From: Sulfidibacter corallicola
GTDB taxonomy: Bacteria; Acidobacteriota; Holophagae; Acanthopleuribacterales; Acanthopleuribacteraceae
Assembly: GCF_017498545.1 (NCBI RefSeq)
Contig: NZ_CP071793.1
Coordinates: 3,410,001-3,474,000 of the forward strand
Direction: 5' to 3'
Length of the DNA: 64,000 nucleotides
The position numbers and the translations under genes are program-made. Position 1 is the stretch's first letter. The number at the start of each line of letters is the position of its first letter. The notes beneath the pieces were generated by a model. The model was not told the DNA's origin. It searched no databases and saw only the letters and a program-made list of their open reading frames with translations. This document shows positions 47,568 through 56,321 of this stretch, one piece after another.

Positions 47568-50500
47568 ATGATCCACCTCTATTACGCCAACCATCTGGAA
47601 GCGCTGATCGCCCCCCTGGCCGACCAACTGTCCGCCGGCGACCCGTTCGAAACGCAGACGCTGGTAGTGCCCAACCGCAACCTCCAGCAGTGGCTCAATT
47701 TGAACCTGTGCGAGCGCCAGGGGATTGCCATCAACCTGAATTTCGAGCGGTTGGATCCCCTGTTGGTGCAACTGATCGCGGGAGATGAAGCGGTGCCGCT
47801 CACGGATTGGACACTGCAGTCGATGACCATGCGGCGGTTCGGCCATCACCTGGAGGCGCAGACCGCCGAAATGGCCGATCTCCTGGGCTACCTGTCGGGC
47901 AAGGGCGATCCGCTGATGCGCCAGTTCCAGCTCTCCAAGCGCCTGGTGCGCTTGTTTCGCGAGTACGCCTTCTCCCGCGAATCCATGATCGCCGCCTGGG
48001 ACGCGAACCGCTCCTGGCTGGGCGACGATCATCCGGTCGAGCGCTGGCAGCGCCGTCTGTGGCTGGAGCTGTTGGGTCCCGAAGGGGCGGTGGCCGCCCA
48101 CAACGCCGACCCCGAACGCCCCGTGCTGACGCCGCTGTTCCGCCTGAACATCGATCCCGCCGCACCACCGCGTTTCAAGCCGTTGCATCTCTTCGGGATC
48201 TCGTACGTGTCGCGCTTCCACCAACGCCTGCTGAAACAGCTCGCCCAATACGGCGAACTGCACCTCTACGTGCTGAACCCGTGCTGGGAATTCTGGGAGG
48301 ACGTGCGCACCCACAAGGAAGCGCGCTATGCCCGTAACCGGGAGCACGACACCATTCCGCCCGAAGCCTGGGATCATGGAGAGCTGCCCGCCCCCGAAAC
48401 GGACAACCCGTTCCTACAGGCCTGGGGCAAACCGGGGCGCGAATACTTCCGGCTCATCAACGATTTGGGCGATTGGGATTTCGCCGAGCATTTCGTCAAG
48501 CCCCGGGCCGACACCCTGCTGGCCCAGATGCAGCGCGACATCCTGTTCCGGCAACCGGTGACGACCCAACCCGAGGCCTTCGCCGGCGATACGAGCCTTC
48601 AGGTCCTGGCCTGTGCCGGGCCGCGCCGCGAAGCCGAAGCGGTGGCCGGGCACATTTGGCAACAGTTGCTGAAACAGCCGGACCTGGACGTGAAGGACAT
48701 CGCCGTCATCGTCACGGACATGAACACCTATCAGGCCGAAATCGAAAACGCGTTTCAGCGACTTCACGGCCTGCCCTTCAACCTGGTGGACGGCGCCACG
48801 GGCCGCGCGGCGCGATTGATCGATGCGGTGAGCCTGCTGCTGCAACTGCCGCGCAGCCGATTCGAGCGCGAGCACCTGTTCCGCCTCTACCAGCACCCCA
48901 ATTTCCAGGCCCGCTTTCCACACGCCGATCCCCATTCCTGGCTGAAGTACGCCAGTGCGCTCAACATCTACTTCGGTCGCGACCGCGAGGACCAACGCGC
49001 TCAAGGGGTGGCCTATTTCGAAAAGGACCTGTACAACTGGGATCAGGGCTTCAAGCGCCTGTTGTTGGGCCCCTATTTCCACGATCGCGGCGAGCGCGTC
49101 TTTCAAAAGGAAGGCGAAGCCTACGCCGTCTACGCCCTGGGCGAGACCGAGGCCGAACCGGCGCGACTCTTCTACACCATCACCCAATCGCTGTTCGAGG
49201 ATACCGGCAAGATCGCACACGCGCAGCTCTCGGCCAAGGACTGGGCGCGCTACTTCCGCCTGATGCTGAACACCTACCTGGCCCCTTGCCCCGGCGAGGA
49301 CCGCGACTTCGAACGCATTCGCCGCATCGCCTCCCAATTGGAGGAGCTGGGCGAAGCCTTCGAGGACCCGGCGACGCCGCTTCCCTACGCCATGGTGCAG
49401 GCCTTCTTCGAGGACGAGCTGGCCACGCTGCGCCCGTTCTACAATCAATACCTGGCCGACGGCATCACGGTCTCGAGCTTCATGCCGATGCGCCCGATTC
49501 CCTTCAAACTCGTGTACGTGATGGGCCTCAACGAAGGCGCCTTCCCCGCCCCGCAGCGCAAGGACACCCTGGACCTGCGCTGGGCACGCATGCCGGTGAC
49601 TCGCGGCACCAACGATGCCTTTCGCGAACGCGAAATCGGCGACGTCACCGATCAGGAGCGCGACCGCTACATGTTCCTCGAGACCCTGATCTCCACCCGG
49701 GACACCCTGGTCCTGAGTTACGTGGATCGCGACGAGCAAACGGACGATCCGGTCAACCCGGCTTCGGTGCTCGCCGAGACCATGTACCAGGCCGAACGCT
49801 ACCGAGGCAGCTTCTCCCCCATCCAGCACCCGCTCAAGAGTTATTCGGAGCGCTACGGGTTCTCTCCCGAGGCGGCCCCCGACGCCCTGGTCCAGTTCGA
49901 TCCGTTCGCCGAACGTCTGGCCCGCGCGCGTCGCGACCGGCAACGGCTGCTCCAGCGCCTGGGTACGCCCGATCTACCGCCCTTGGAGGAATTGGGCCGC
50001 CAAGGCCTGCTCTCGGATCGACTGGTGAAGCGCTTGGGTTTGGCGAGCCACCTCGACGAAGCGGAAACCGAGACGGAGCCACGCATCTCCATCACCCTCA
50101 ACCAAATTCGCAATTTTCTCGAATGCCCGCTTCAGGCTACCGCCAAACGCGCCCTCGGGCTCCGTGAAGACGAAGAGGATTTGCTGAGCCAGGTCCACGA
50201 ACCCTTCCAATTGGATCGCCTTCACCGCCACAAGATCCTGACCCAGGTGATCGGCGACCTGTTGCGCGAACACGAGGGCGGGTTCGGTGCGAACACCACC
50301 TATCAAAACCTGCTGGACGAGGCGATCTACCGCTATGAATTGAAAGGTCATTTCCCCGGTGGGGTGCTGCGCCCTCTCAACGTGGCATTCCTGCACCAGG
50401 CACTCGATCAATGGTGCCAGCAACTGGGTCGGTTGGATTTGCAGGGCCACGCGGGCCGTTACCAGTTCGGCACCGGCAACGAGGAAACCCCACCCGAATA

Positions 50501-51128
50501 CCAGACGCCGCCGCTGGAGCTGGAATTGGAACTGGATGGCCGCAAGCACATCCTGGAAATCACCGGCACCACGCAGTTCATTTTCCAGGGAGAGGACGGG
50601 CTCCGGTCGATCTACTTCTCCTCCACGGACAGCAAGGGTCCGAGTTCATCCCGAAAAAAAACCCAATGGGGCCATCACCTGCTCAAGAGCTGGCTCGATG
50701 CGGTGGCATTGGCCGCGGCCGATCGAACCGAGACATTACAGGCCGCGATGATCAAACCCCACCCGGCGGCACCCGATTGGCAGCACTTCCAGCTTCGGCG
50801 CGAGGAGGCGCGCGACTACCTGGTGGCCTTGGTGCGCGATATGTTGAAACCCCAACACGATTACCTGGCGCCCGGAGACATCATCTTGGACCTGGCCGAG
50901 AAGGCCGCCGACTCGGAATTCGAGGCGCTCTTCGCACAACGCGTCGAAAAGGCCAAAAACGACGAGCGCGGCGCCATCATATCTCGCTACGGCCCGCTTC
51001 AGGAATGGGCCGATTTCCCGCCGGCCAAAGACATTCGCGCCCTGATCGCCCGCCGGTTCGGTCCGCTGTTCCGCAATTTGGGTCACGATATCGAGCGACG
51101 AGAGTGTGCGGCGGAGGATACCCCTTGA
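47568..51128 (+). CDS. recC: Exodeoxyribonuclease V gamma subunit RecC
   Basis: The subunit of the RecBCD helicase-nuclease that recognises Chi and splits the duplex. It is an inactivated helicase fold of about 1186 residues. The start MIHLYYANHLEALIAPLADQL and TLVVPNRNLQQWLNLNLCERQGI are diagnostic, as are LHLFGISYVSRFHQRLLKQL, FMPMRPIPFKLVYVMGLNEGAFP and the C-terminal IRNFLECPLQATAKRALGL nuclease-like domain. The ATG at 47568 gives the classical N-terminus; an in-frame TTG lies 12 bases earlier. It overlaps recB by 4 bases. Confidence 0.93.
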   Translation: MIHLYYANHLEALIAPLADQLSAGDPFETQTLVVPNRNLQQWLNLNLCERQGIAINLNFERLDPLLVQLIAGDEAVPLTDWTLQSMTMRRFGHHLEAQTAEMADLLGYLSGKGDPLMRQFQLSKRLVRLFREYAFSRESMIAAWDANRSWLGDDHPVERWQRRLWLELLGPEGAVAAHNADPERPVLTPLFRLNIDPAAPPRFKPLHLFGISYVSRFHQRLLKQLAQYGELHLYVLNPCWEFWEDVRTHKEARYARNREHDTIPPEAWDHGELPAPETDNPFLQAWGKPGREYFRLINDLGDWDFAEHFVKPRADTLLAQMQRDILFRQPVTTQPEAFAGDTSLQVLACAGPRREAEAVAGHIWQQLLKQPDLDVKDIAVIVTDMNTYQAEIENAFQRLHGLPFNLVDGATGRAARLIDAVSLLLQLPRSRFEREHLFRLYQHPNFQARFPHADPHSWLKYASALNIYFGRDREDQRAQGVAYFEKDLYNWDQGFKRLLLGPYFHDRGERVFQKEGEAYAVYALGETEAEPARLFYTITQSLFEDTGKIAHAQLSAKDWARYFRLMLNTYLAPCPGEDRDFERIRRIASQLEELGEAFEDPATPLPYAMVQAFFEDELATLRPFYNQYLADGITVSSFMPMRPIPFKLVYVMGLNEGAFPAPQRKDTLDLRWARMPVTRGTNDAFREREIGDVTDQERDRYMFLETLISTRDTLVLSYVDRDEQTDDPVNPASVLAETMYQAERYRGSFSPIQHPLKSYSERYGFSPEAAPDALVQFDPFAERLARARRDRQRLLQRLGTPDLPPLEELGRQGLLSDRLVKRLGLASHLDEAETETEPRISITLNQIRNFLECPLQATAKRALGLREDEEDLLSQVHEPFQLDRLHRHKILTQVIGDLLREHEGGFGANTTYQNLLDEAIYRYELKGHFPGGVLRPLNVAFLHQALDQWCQQLGRLDLQGHAGRYQFGTGNEETPPEYQTPPLELELELDGRKHILEITGTTQFIFQGEDGLRSIYFSSTDSKGPSSSRKKTQWGHHLLKSWLDAVALAAADRTETLQAAMIKPHPAAPDWQHFQLRREEARDYLVALVRDMLKPQHDYLAPGDIILDLAEKAADSEFEALFAQRVEKAKNDERGAIISRYGPLQEWADFPPAKDIRALIARRFGPLFRNLGHDIERRECAAEDTP

Positions 51129-54100
51129 GCGCGCGATACCTCAAGCCGGCGATCCTTCACGGCTGCCTGACCGAGCGCGATCACATCATCGAAGCTTCGG
51201 CCGGCACCGGCAAGACCTACACGATCGAGCACCTGGTGATCGATTTGATCTACAACGGCGTCAAGCTGCCGGAGATCCTGCTGGTGACCTTCACGGAAAA
51301 GGCGACCAACGAATTGAAGGCCCGCATCCGCAAGAAGCTGATCGAGTTGGTCAACCTCCCGGCCGGCTGGGGTGCCGAGCATCCGCTCGAATCGTGCTGG
51401 GTGCTGACCAAACCGATGCGCGATCGATTGGAAGAGGCGCTGTTCGCCTTCGAAAACGCGGCGATCTACACGATCCACGGATTCTGCAATACGGTGTTGC
51501 GCGAATACGCCTTCGAGAATCACCAGCTTTTTCAAATGGAGCAGCGCCGCATGGAACGCGTCTTCGACGAGGTCTTCCCGCGGTTCATCAAGTCGGAAGT
51601 GCTTTCGGGGCGCCGGCCCTACACCGGCTTGCTGACGGCCTACCTGAGCGAGACGCCCGGCGGCCTGAACCAGGAACACGCCGGCAGCAACCTCGCCACG
51701 TCCTTGAAACGGCTGTTGGCCAAGCAAGGGCACCTGTTGCCCGACCTCACCGGTGCGGAAGCGGCGTGGCAGACCTGGCGCGACCTCGCCGATCCCGTGC
51801 CGATCGCGGAAGTGTTGACCCGCGCGAACCTGAACGCGAACCACCGCAAGGCCTTCGAAAAAATGGTCGACTGGCTGGGGCGGCACCACGCCGATCCGGA
51901 AGCGCAGCCCGCCCAGATGCTGGCCTGGCTGTACGAACAGAAGCAGGCGAAGGCCAAGAGCATCATGCCGTTCTTCGACGCGGATGCGTGGAAATTCAAC
52001 AAGGCCAAGCCCGGTAAAATCAACGGTCCTGGAGAATTGCCCGCACCGGTGCTCAGTTTCCTGCACCATACCGCGGCCCTGCTGCCCTTCGCCTGCAAGC
52101 TGGAGGTCCAGCTCCAACTGGCGATGCTGCCCGACCTGCGCGCCGCGCTCGACACGGAAAAGCAGCAGCGCGGTTGGTTCGACTTCGACGACATGATTCG
52201 GTTGGTCGCGGAGCGCATTCGCGACGAGGGTGCCGACGGCCGGCTGACCGCGGCCCTGCGCCGCAAGTTTCGCTTCGCCGTCATCGACGAGTTCCAGGAT
52301 ACCGACGCCCACCAGTGGACCATTTTCTCCCGTGTCTTCCTCGACAGTGCCGAGCACCGCCTCTTCCTGATCGGCGATCCGAAGCAGGCGATCTACGGCT
52401 TCCGCGGCGCCGATGTCCACACCTACCTGCGCGCCCGCGACGAGTTGACGGCACGCGGTGGCGGACGCCTCAGCCTGGACAAGAACTACCGCTCGTCGCC
52501 GGCCCTGATCGACGCCGTCAACGCCGTGTTCACCTCCAAATACCTGTTCCAGGGCCACATCGACTACGCGAATCCGGTCGAAGCGGGTCTGCCGGATGTG
52601 GCGGGCATCGACGGGCGTCCGCCGCTCACTTGCCTCTACGTGCCACCCGACGATCAGGGCAAGGACCCGTCGGCCCACGAGCTCAAACAGGGTTTCGCCC
52701 ATTGGATGGGGCGCACCCTCGTCGACATGCTGGCAAGTGATCCGGAACTGAAGCCCAAACACATCGCGGTCTTGACCCGCAACCGCCGTGAGGGTGAAAC
52801 CTTCGGCGCGGTGCTCGCCCAATTCGGCGTGCCCTTCGCGTTCTACAAGCAGGGCGGTCTGTTCCAGACCCGCCAGGCCCGCCATTTCTACGATCTGCTG
52901 GCGGCGATCGAGCACGATCAGGACGACAGTGCCACACGCAAGGCGATGTTGACGGATTTCTACAGCGTGCCCTTCGTGGACCTGGCGGCCACGCCCCGGC
53001 TTCCCGAGGAGTTGCGGCGCCAAATGAGCGAGTGGCGCAAACGGGCCTACATGGATCGCGACTACCGCTTCCTGTTCAACGACATCTTCAACAAGACCAA
53101 GATCTTCGAGCGCCTACTCTTCGCCCGCGACGACGAACGCGCGGTCACCAACTACGAGCACCTGGCCGACGTGCTCAAACGTGAGGGCGCCAATCTGGAC
53201 CTCCAGCAGTTGCTCAGCATGTTCCACCGCTTGATCGCCAACCGCATCGACGCCGACGACGAGGGGCTGTTGCGGCTGGAGACGGAAAAGGAAGCGGTTC
53301 AGATTATGACGATCCACGCCAGCAAGGGTCTGGAGTTCCCGGTGGTGTTCGTCTACGGCGGCTTTTCCAGCTCACCGCACATCGACTACCACGAGTTCCA
53401 GGATCCCCGGGCGGGCCGCGTGATCGATTTGGCCAAACAGCACGCGGAGGAACACCAAGCCGCGATCCGCGCGGAAAACGAGCGCCTGTATTACGTGGCC
53501 CTGACCCGCGCCAAGTACAAAATGGTCCTGCCGCTCACGGAGAACCTGAAGGGCGATCTGGGCGTGCTGCGCGACACGTTGCTGACGCTGAAGGACGCGG
53601 ACGACCAACCGAACCTCGAATTCCTCACCGCGACCCCGGGCGACCTGCGCCAAGAGGACATGGAGCATCAGTACCACGACGACACCCTGCGCGAGTTCGA
53701 ACCGGAGGTCGCGGAAACCTCGCCCGATTTCCAGGCCATCTTGGCGCGCCACAACCGGCTGCGGCTGACGAGCTACACCAAGCTGGCCCATGGAAAGGAC
53801 AAGGCGATCGCAGGCCTGGTCCTGGAGAACCTGACGCGGATGTACCGCAACGACGAAACCCAGGCGAGCGAAACCCTGCCGGGTTCGGGCATGCCCAAGG
53901 GCAAGGCGACCGGCAATTGCCTGCACGAGATCCTGGAGGACACGGACCACCTGAACCTCGCCGCGTACCTGGAACGCGGGATGGAGGCGTGGAAAGACGA
54001 CGAAGAAACGGCCCAGGTCATCAAAGGCCATCTGCACGCCTACGAACTGCAGGATTATTTCGACGAAGCCTGTTCGATCCTGTGGGCGGCGTTGACCGCA

Positions 54101-54532
54101 CCGATCCTGAACGGCCAGGCGATCGGCGCGATCGGCGAGGATCACCGCCTGCACGAGGTGGATTTCCACTTCCCGATCCGGCCCGACGACGGCAAGCGCG
54201 TGATCCTGAACGGCTCCATCGATTTGGCGGTCCGCCACGAAGGCCGCACCTATTTCGCGGACTGGAAGAGCGACACGCTGGATCGCTACGACGAAGACAC
54301 CCTGGCCGAGCACGTATGGCGCGAGTACCGAATCCAGGTGGAGATCTACCTGCTGGCAGTGCGACGCTGGTTGCGCATCGAGTCCCGCGAGGATTACGAC
54401 CGCTTGTTCGGCGGCTTTTACTACCTGTTCCTGCGCGGCATGGAACAGGGCGGCGGCGTCTTTTTCCACCGCCCCAATTGGGAAGAGTTGTTGGAGTACG
54501 AGGCCCGGCTGAAGGAACACAATTACGCGTGA
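51125..54532 (+). CDS. recB: Exodeoxyribonuclease V beta subunit RecB
   Basis: The 3'-5' helicase and nuclease subunit. Motifs: Walker A EASAGTGKTYTIEHL, helicase motif II FAVIDEFQDTDAHQW, GDPKQAIYGFRGADVHTYL, and motif VI region ENERLYYVALTRAKYKMV. The C-terminal nuclease has NGSIDLAVRHEGRTYFADWKSD with the Asp and DxK active-site residues. I take the TTG at 51125, which overlaps the recC stop (TTGA), giving 1135 residues; the open frame continues upstream within recC but that is a shadow. No recD gene follows; the next 800 bases are an AT-rich island. Confidence 0.93.
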   Translation: MSARYLKPAILHGCLTERDHIIEASAGTGKTYTIEHLVIDLIYNGVKLPEILLVTFTEKATNELKARIRKKLIELVNLPAGWGAEHPLESCWVLTKPMRDRLEEALFAFENAAIYTIHGFCNTVLREYAFENHQLFQMEQRRMERVFDEVFPRFIKSEVLSGRRPYTGLLTAYLSETPGGLNQEHAGSNLATSLKRLLAKQGHLLPDLTGAEAAWQTWRDLADPVPIAEVLTRANLNANHRKAFEKMVDWLGRHHADPEAQPAQMLAWLYEQKQAKAKSIMPFFDADAWKFNKAKPGKINGPGELPAPVLSFLHHTAALLPFACKLEVQLQLAMLPDLRAALDTEKQQRGWFDFDDMIRLVAERIRDEGADGRLTAALRRKFRFAVIDEFQDTDAHQWTIFSRVFLDSAEHRLFLIGDPKQAIYGFRGADVHTYLRARDELTARGGGRLSLDKNYRSSPALIDAVNAVFTSKYLFQGHIDYANPVEAGLPDVAGIDGRPPLTCLYVPPDDQGKDPSAHELKQGFAHWMGRTLVDMLASDPELKPKHIAVLTRNRREGETFGAVLAQFGVPFAFYKQGGLFQTRQARHFYDLLAAIEHDQDDSATRKAMLTDFYSVPFVDLAATPRLPEELRRQMSEWRKRAYMDRDYRFLFNDIFNKTKIFERLLFARDDERAVTNYEHLADVLKREGANLDLQQLLSMFHRLIANRIDADDEGLLRLETEKEAVQIMTIHASKGLEFPVVFVYGGFSSSPHIDYHEFQDPRAGRVIDLAKQHAEEHQAAIRAENERLYYVALTRAKYKMVLPLTENLKGDLGVLRDTLLTLKDADDQPNLEFLTATPGDLRQEDMEHQYHDDTLREFEPEVAETSPDFQAILARHNRLRLTSYTKLAHGKDKAIAGLVLENLTRMYRNDETQASETLPGSGMPKGKATGNCLHEILEDTDHLNLAAYLERGMEAWKDDEETAQVIKGHLHAYELQDYFDEACSILWAALTAPILNGQAIGAIGEDHRLHEVDFHFPIRPDDGKRVILNGSIDLAVRHEGRTYFADWKSDTLDRYDEDTLAEHVWREYRIQVEIYLLAVRRWLRIESREDYDRLFGGFYYLFLRGMEQGGGVFFHRPNWEELLEYEARLKEHNYA

Positions 54533-54546
54533 GTTCAAGACTGAAA

Positions 54547-54883
54547 TTTGTCCACGAATCACACGAATTGACACGAATCAAAGCAATTCAATATGGTTGT
54601 TCCCTAGTACCACCGAGAATTCAACACCACGGAGTTCGCAGAGAACTCAAAGGAATACGGAGAGGATACCCGATGGACCTTCTCTGGTTCCCTTCCTAAT
54701 TGCCTTTGAGATAGGCAAGGAGCCCTGGCTGCCTGATTACACAGCGAAAATTTTTGCACTAAATATTTACATTTAGAAATTATTCAATTAAACCAGTACA
54801 ATCACCAATATTGGAAAACCCTTGGCGTACGGAATCCGAAAATGGTTTTTCATTCGTGTCAATCGGTGTGATTCGTGGACAAA
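54547..54883. mobile_element. MITE-like element with 32-bp terminal inverted repeats
   Basis: A 337-base segment bounded by TTTGTCCACGAATCACACGA (54547) and its near-perfect inverse ending at 54883; the 32-base ends match at 30 positions. It contains no open frame of note. The internal part includes CACCACGGAG and CGCAGAGAACTC, and an AT-rich core. Non-autonomous behaviour is inferred from structure only, and no target duplication was seen. Confidence 0.6.
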
Positions 54884-55334
54884 CTCTTTATTTTCAACGA
54901 TGAGTCAGAAATTAATACACTGGGTGATCGTTCGCGACAAAAATCCCATTGCACACCAACCCTCTATCAAGGGATAATGCTTTCGTACTCCATAGCTTAA
55001 TACAATTTTTCGTGAACCGTATAATGGGAACTCGATTATGAAATATTGGTGGGTAAATCACAAACGGACATTCTCACAGGAAATTCGCGGAGGCTTTAAT
55101 TACCTTTTCTGACGAAGGCGAAATTATCTGCACAGATAGCGATATTGAACATCTATTACAAGACCTCAATATCGATTTAAATAAAAATGTCGGCTCATTC
55201 AGTGTTAAACAGCTCAAATATTTACATTATCATCAGCACCATATCTTTGGGTCACCACTCAAAAAAATCCAACCACCAGCAACATCTCCCTAATGCATTG
55301 AATCAATTGACTCCCCAAGGATCGGCATAACTAA
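54884..55334. other. AT-rich island between recB and mnmD
   Basis: About 450 bases much richer in A and T than the rest of the window. Apart from the pseudogene fragment (55038-55293) I see no gene. The base composition suggests DNA acquired from another source. Confidence 0.6.
55038..55293 (+). pseudogene. Broken gene remnant, HNH/EVE-type N-terminus plus an out-of-frame tail
   Basis: An ATG at 55038 opens MKYWWVNHKRTFSQEIRGG, very like the beginning of a family of HNH/restriction-type endonucleases, but stops after 24 residues. The next frame then stays open to 55293. It encodes ALITFSDEGEIICTDSDIEH and on to VGSFSVKQLKYLHYHQHHIF, with no start codon. A frameshift or internal deletion would explain this. 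Assignment of the family is from memory of the N-terminal pattern only. Confidence 0.45.
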
Positions 55335-56039
55335 ATGAACCACTCTCATCCCCCAGAAATGACCCTGCGCGAGACGCGCGATGGATCGCACACCCTCATG
55401 CGCACCGACCTGGACGAGAGCTACCACTCGCTCCACGGCGCCCTGACGGAATCTCAGTACGTGTTCCTCGATCAAGGGCTGCACCGCTGTCCCACACCTC
55501 CCGCGGGCCAACCGGTCCACATTTTGGAAATCGGGCTCGGTACCGGCCTCAACGTGCTGCTCACCGCCCTGGCTACGGCATCTCCCGACAACCCGCCCGT
55601 CGTCATGGTCAGCCTGGAACCGATTCCCGTTCCGGAATCCCTGATCGCCCACCTGAACTACCCGGACAAACTGCCCGATGCAACCCGAGCCAAAAACCTG
55701 CTCCGGCAAATCCACGCGGGACCCTGGTCTCGCCCGTTCCCGCTGGGTGACCGTTTCACGCTCCGCAAGGAACAAACGACGCTCGAGGCGTTCGACGCCC
55801 CGCTGGAAAGCTTCGATCTGATCTATTTCGACGCCTTCGCACCCAACAAACAGGCCGAGATCTGGTCGTCAGATAATTTGACGAAGTGTCGGAAATATCT
55901 TACACCTGGCGGCTTGCTGGTGACCTACTGCGCCCAAGGCCAGTTCAAACGGAATTTGAAGGCCGCCGGCTTCGAGGTGGAAGCCCTGGCAGGACCTCCG
56001 GGGAAAAAACAAATGACCCGCGGTTGGAAAAGGGACTGA
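55335..56039 (+). CDS. mnmD: tRNA mnm5s2U34 methyltransferase MnmD
   Basis: A 234-residue stand-alone version of the N-terminal MnmC methylase (DUF752), making the final methylation of the mnm5s2U wobble base. SAM-binding motif HILEIGLGTGLNVLLTAL, substrate-side FDLIYFDAFAPNKQAEIWSS, and PGGLLVTYCAQGQFKRNLKA with a C-terminal LAGPPGKKQMTRGWKRD all match. The oxidase part (MnmC2) is absent, as in many bacteria outside gamma-proteobacteria. The gene lies just after the AT-rich island. The ATG at 55335 gives a normal start. Confidence 0.93.
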   Translation: MNHSHPPEMTLRETRDGSHTLMRTDLDESYHSLHGALTESQYVFLDQGLHRCPTPPAGQPVHILEIGLGTGLNVLLTALATASPDNPPVVMVSLEPIPVPESLIAHLNYPDKLPDATRAKNLLRQIHAGPWSRPFPLGDRFTLRKEQTTLEAFDAPLESFDLIYFDAFAPNKQAEIWSSDNLTKCRKYLTPGGLLVTYCAQGQFKRNLKAAGFEVEALAGPPGKKQMTRGWKRD

Positions 56040-56321
56040 TCGACAAGCCCCGAACACCAAGGGTTCCGAGCACCCGCATGTCATTGTCATCCGAGACAAT
56101 TCGGAACGACCTTCAAGCAGCCATCGTCGTTCGGTTATGCGTCTCGAGGGGCTGGCCCCCACCAGCTCTCTCGCATCGAGCAAATATCTCCAAGTAAACG
56201 CGTTAACACAACGCAGCGCCTCAACCTCGGCAGCGATTGGCAAAGCCTTTGCCCTGTAATTCGGATCGGCCAGGCCCAGACGGGCAAGCTCGGCCATCCC
56301 CCAGGACAGAGGCCTCGATTC

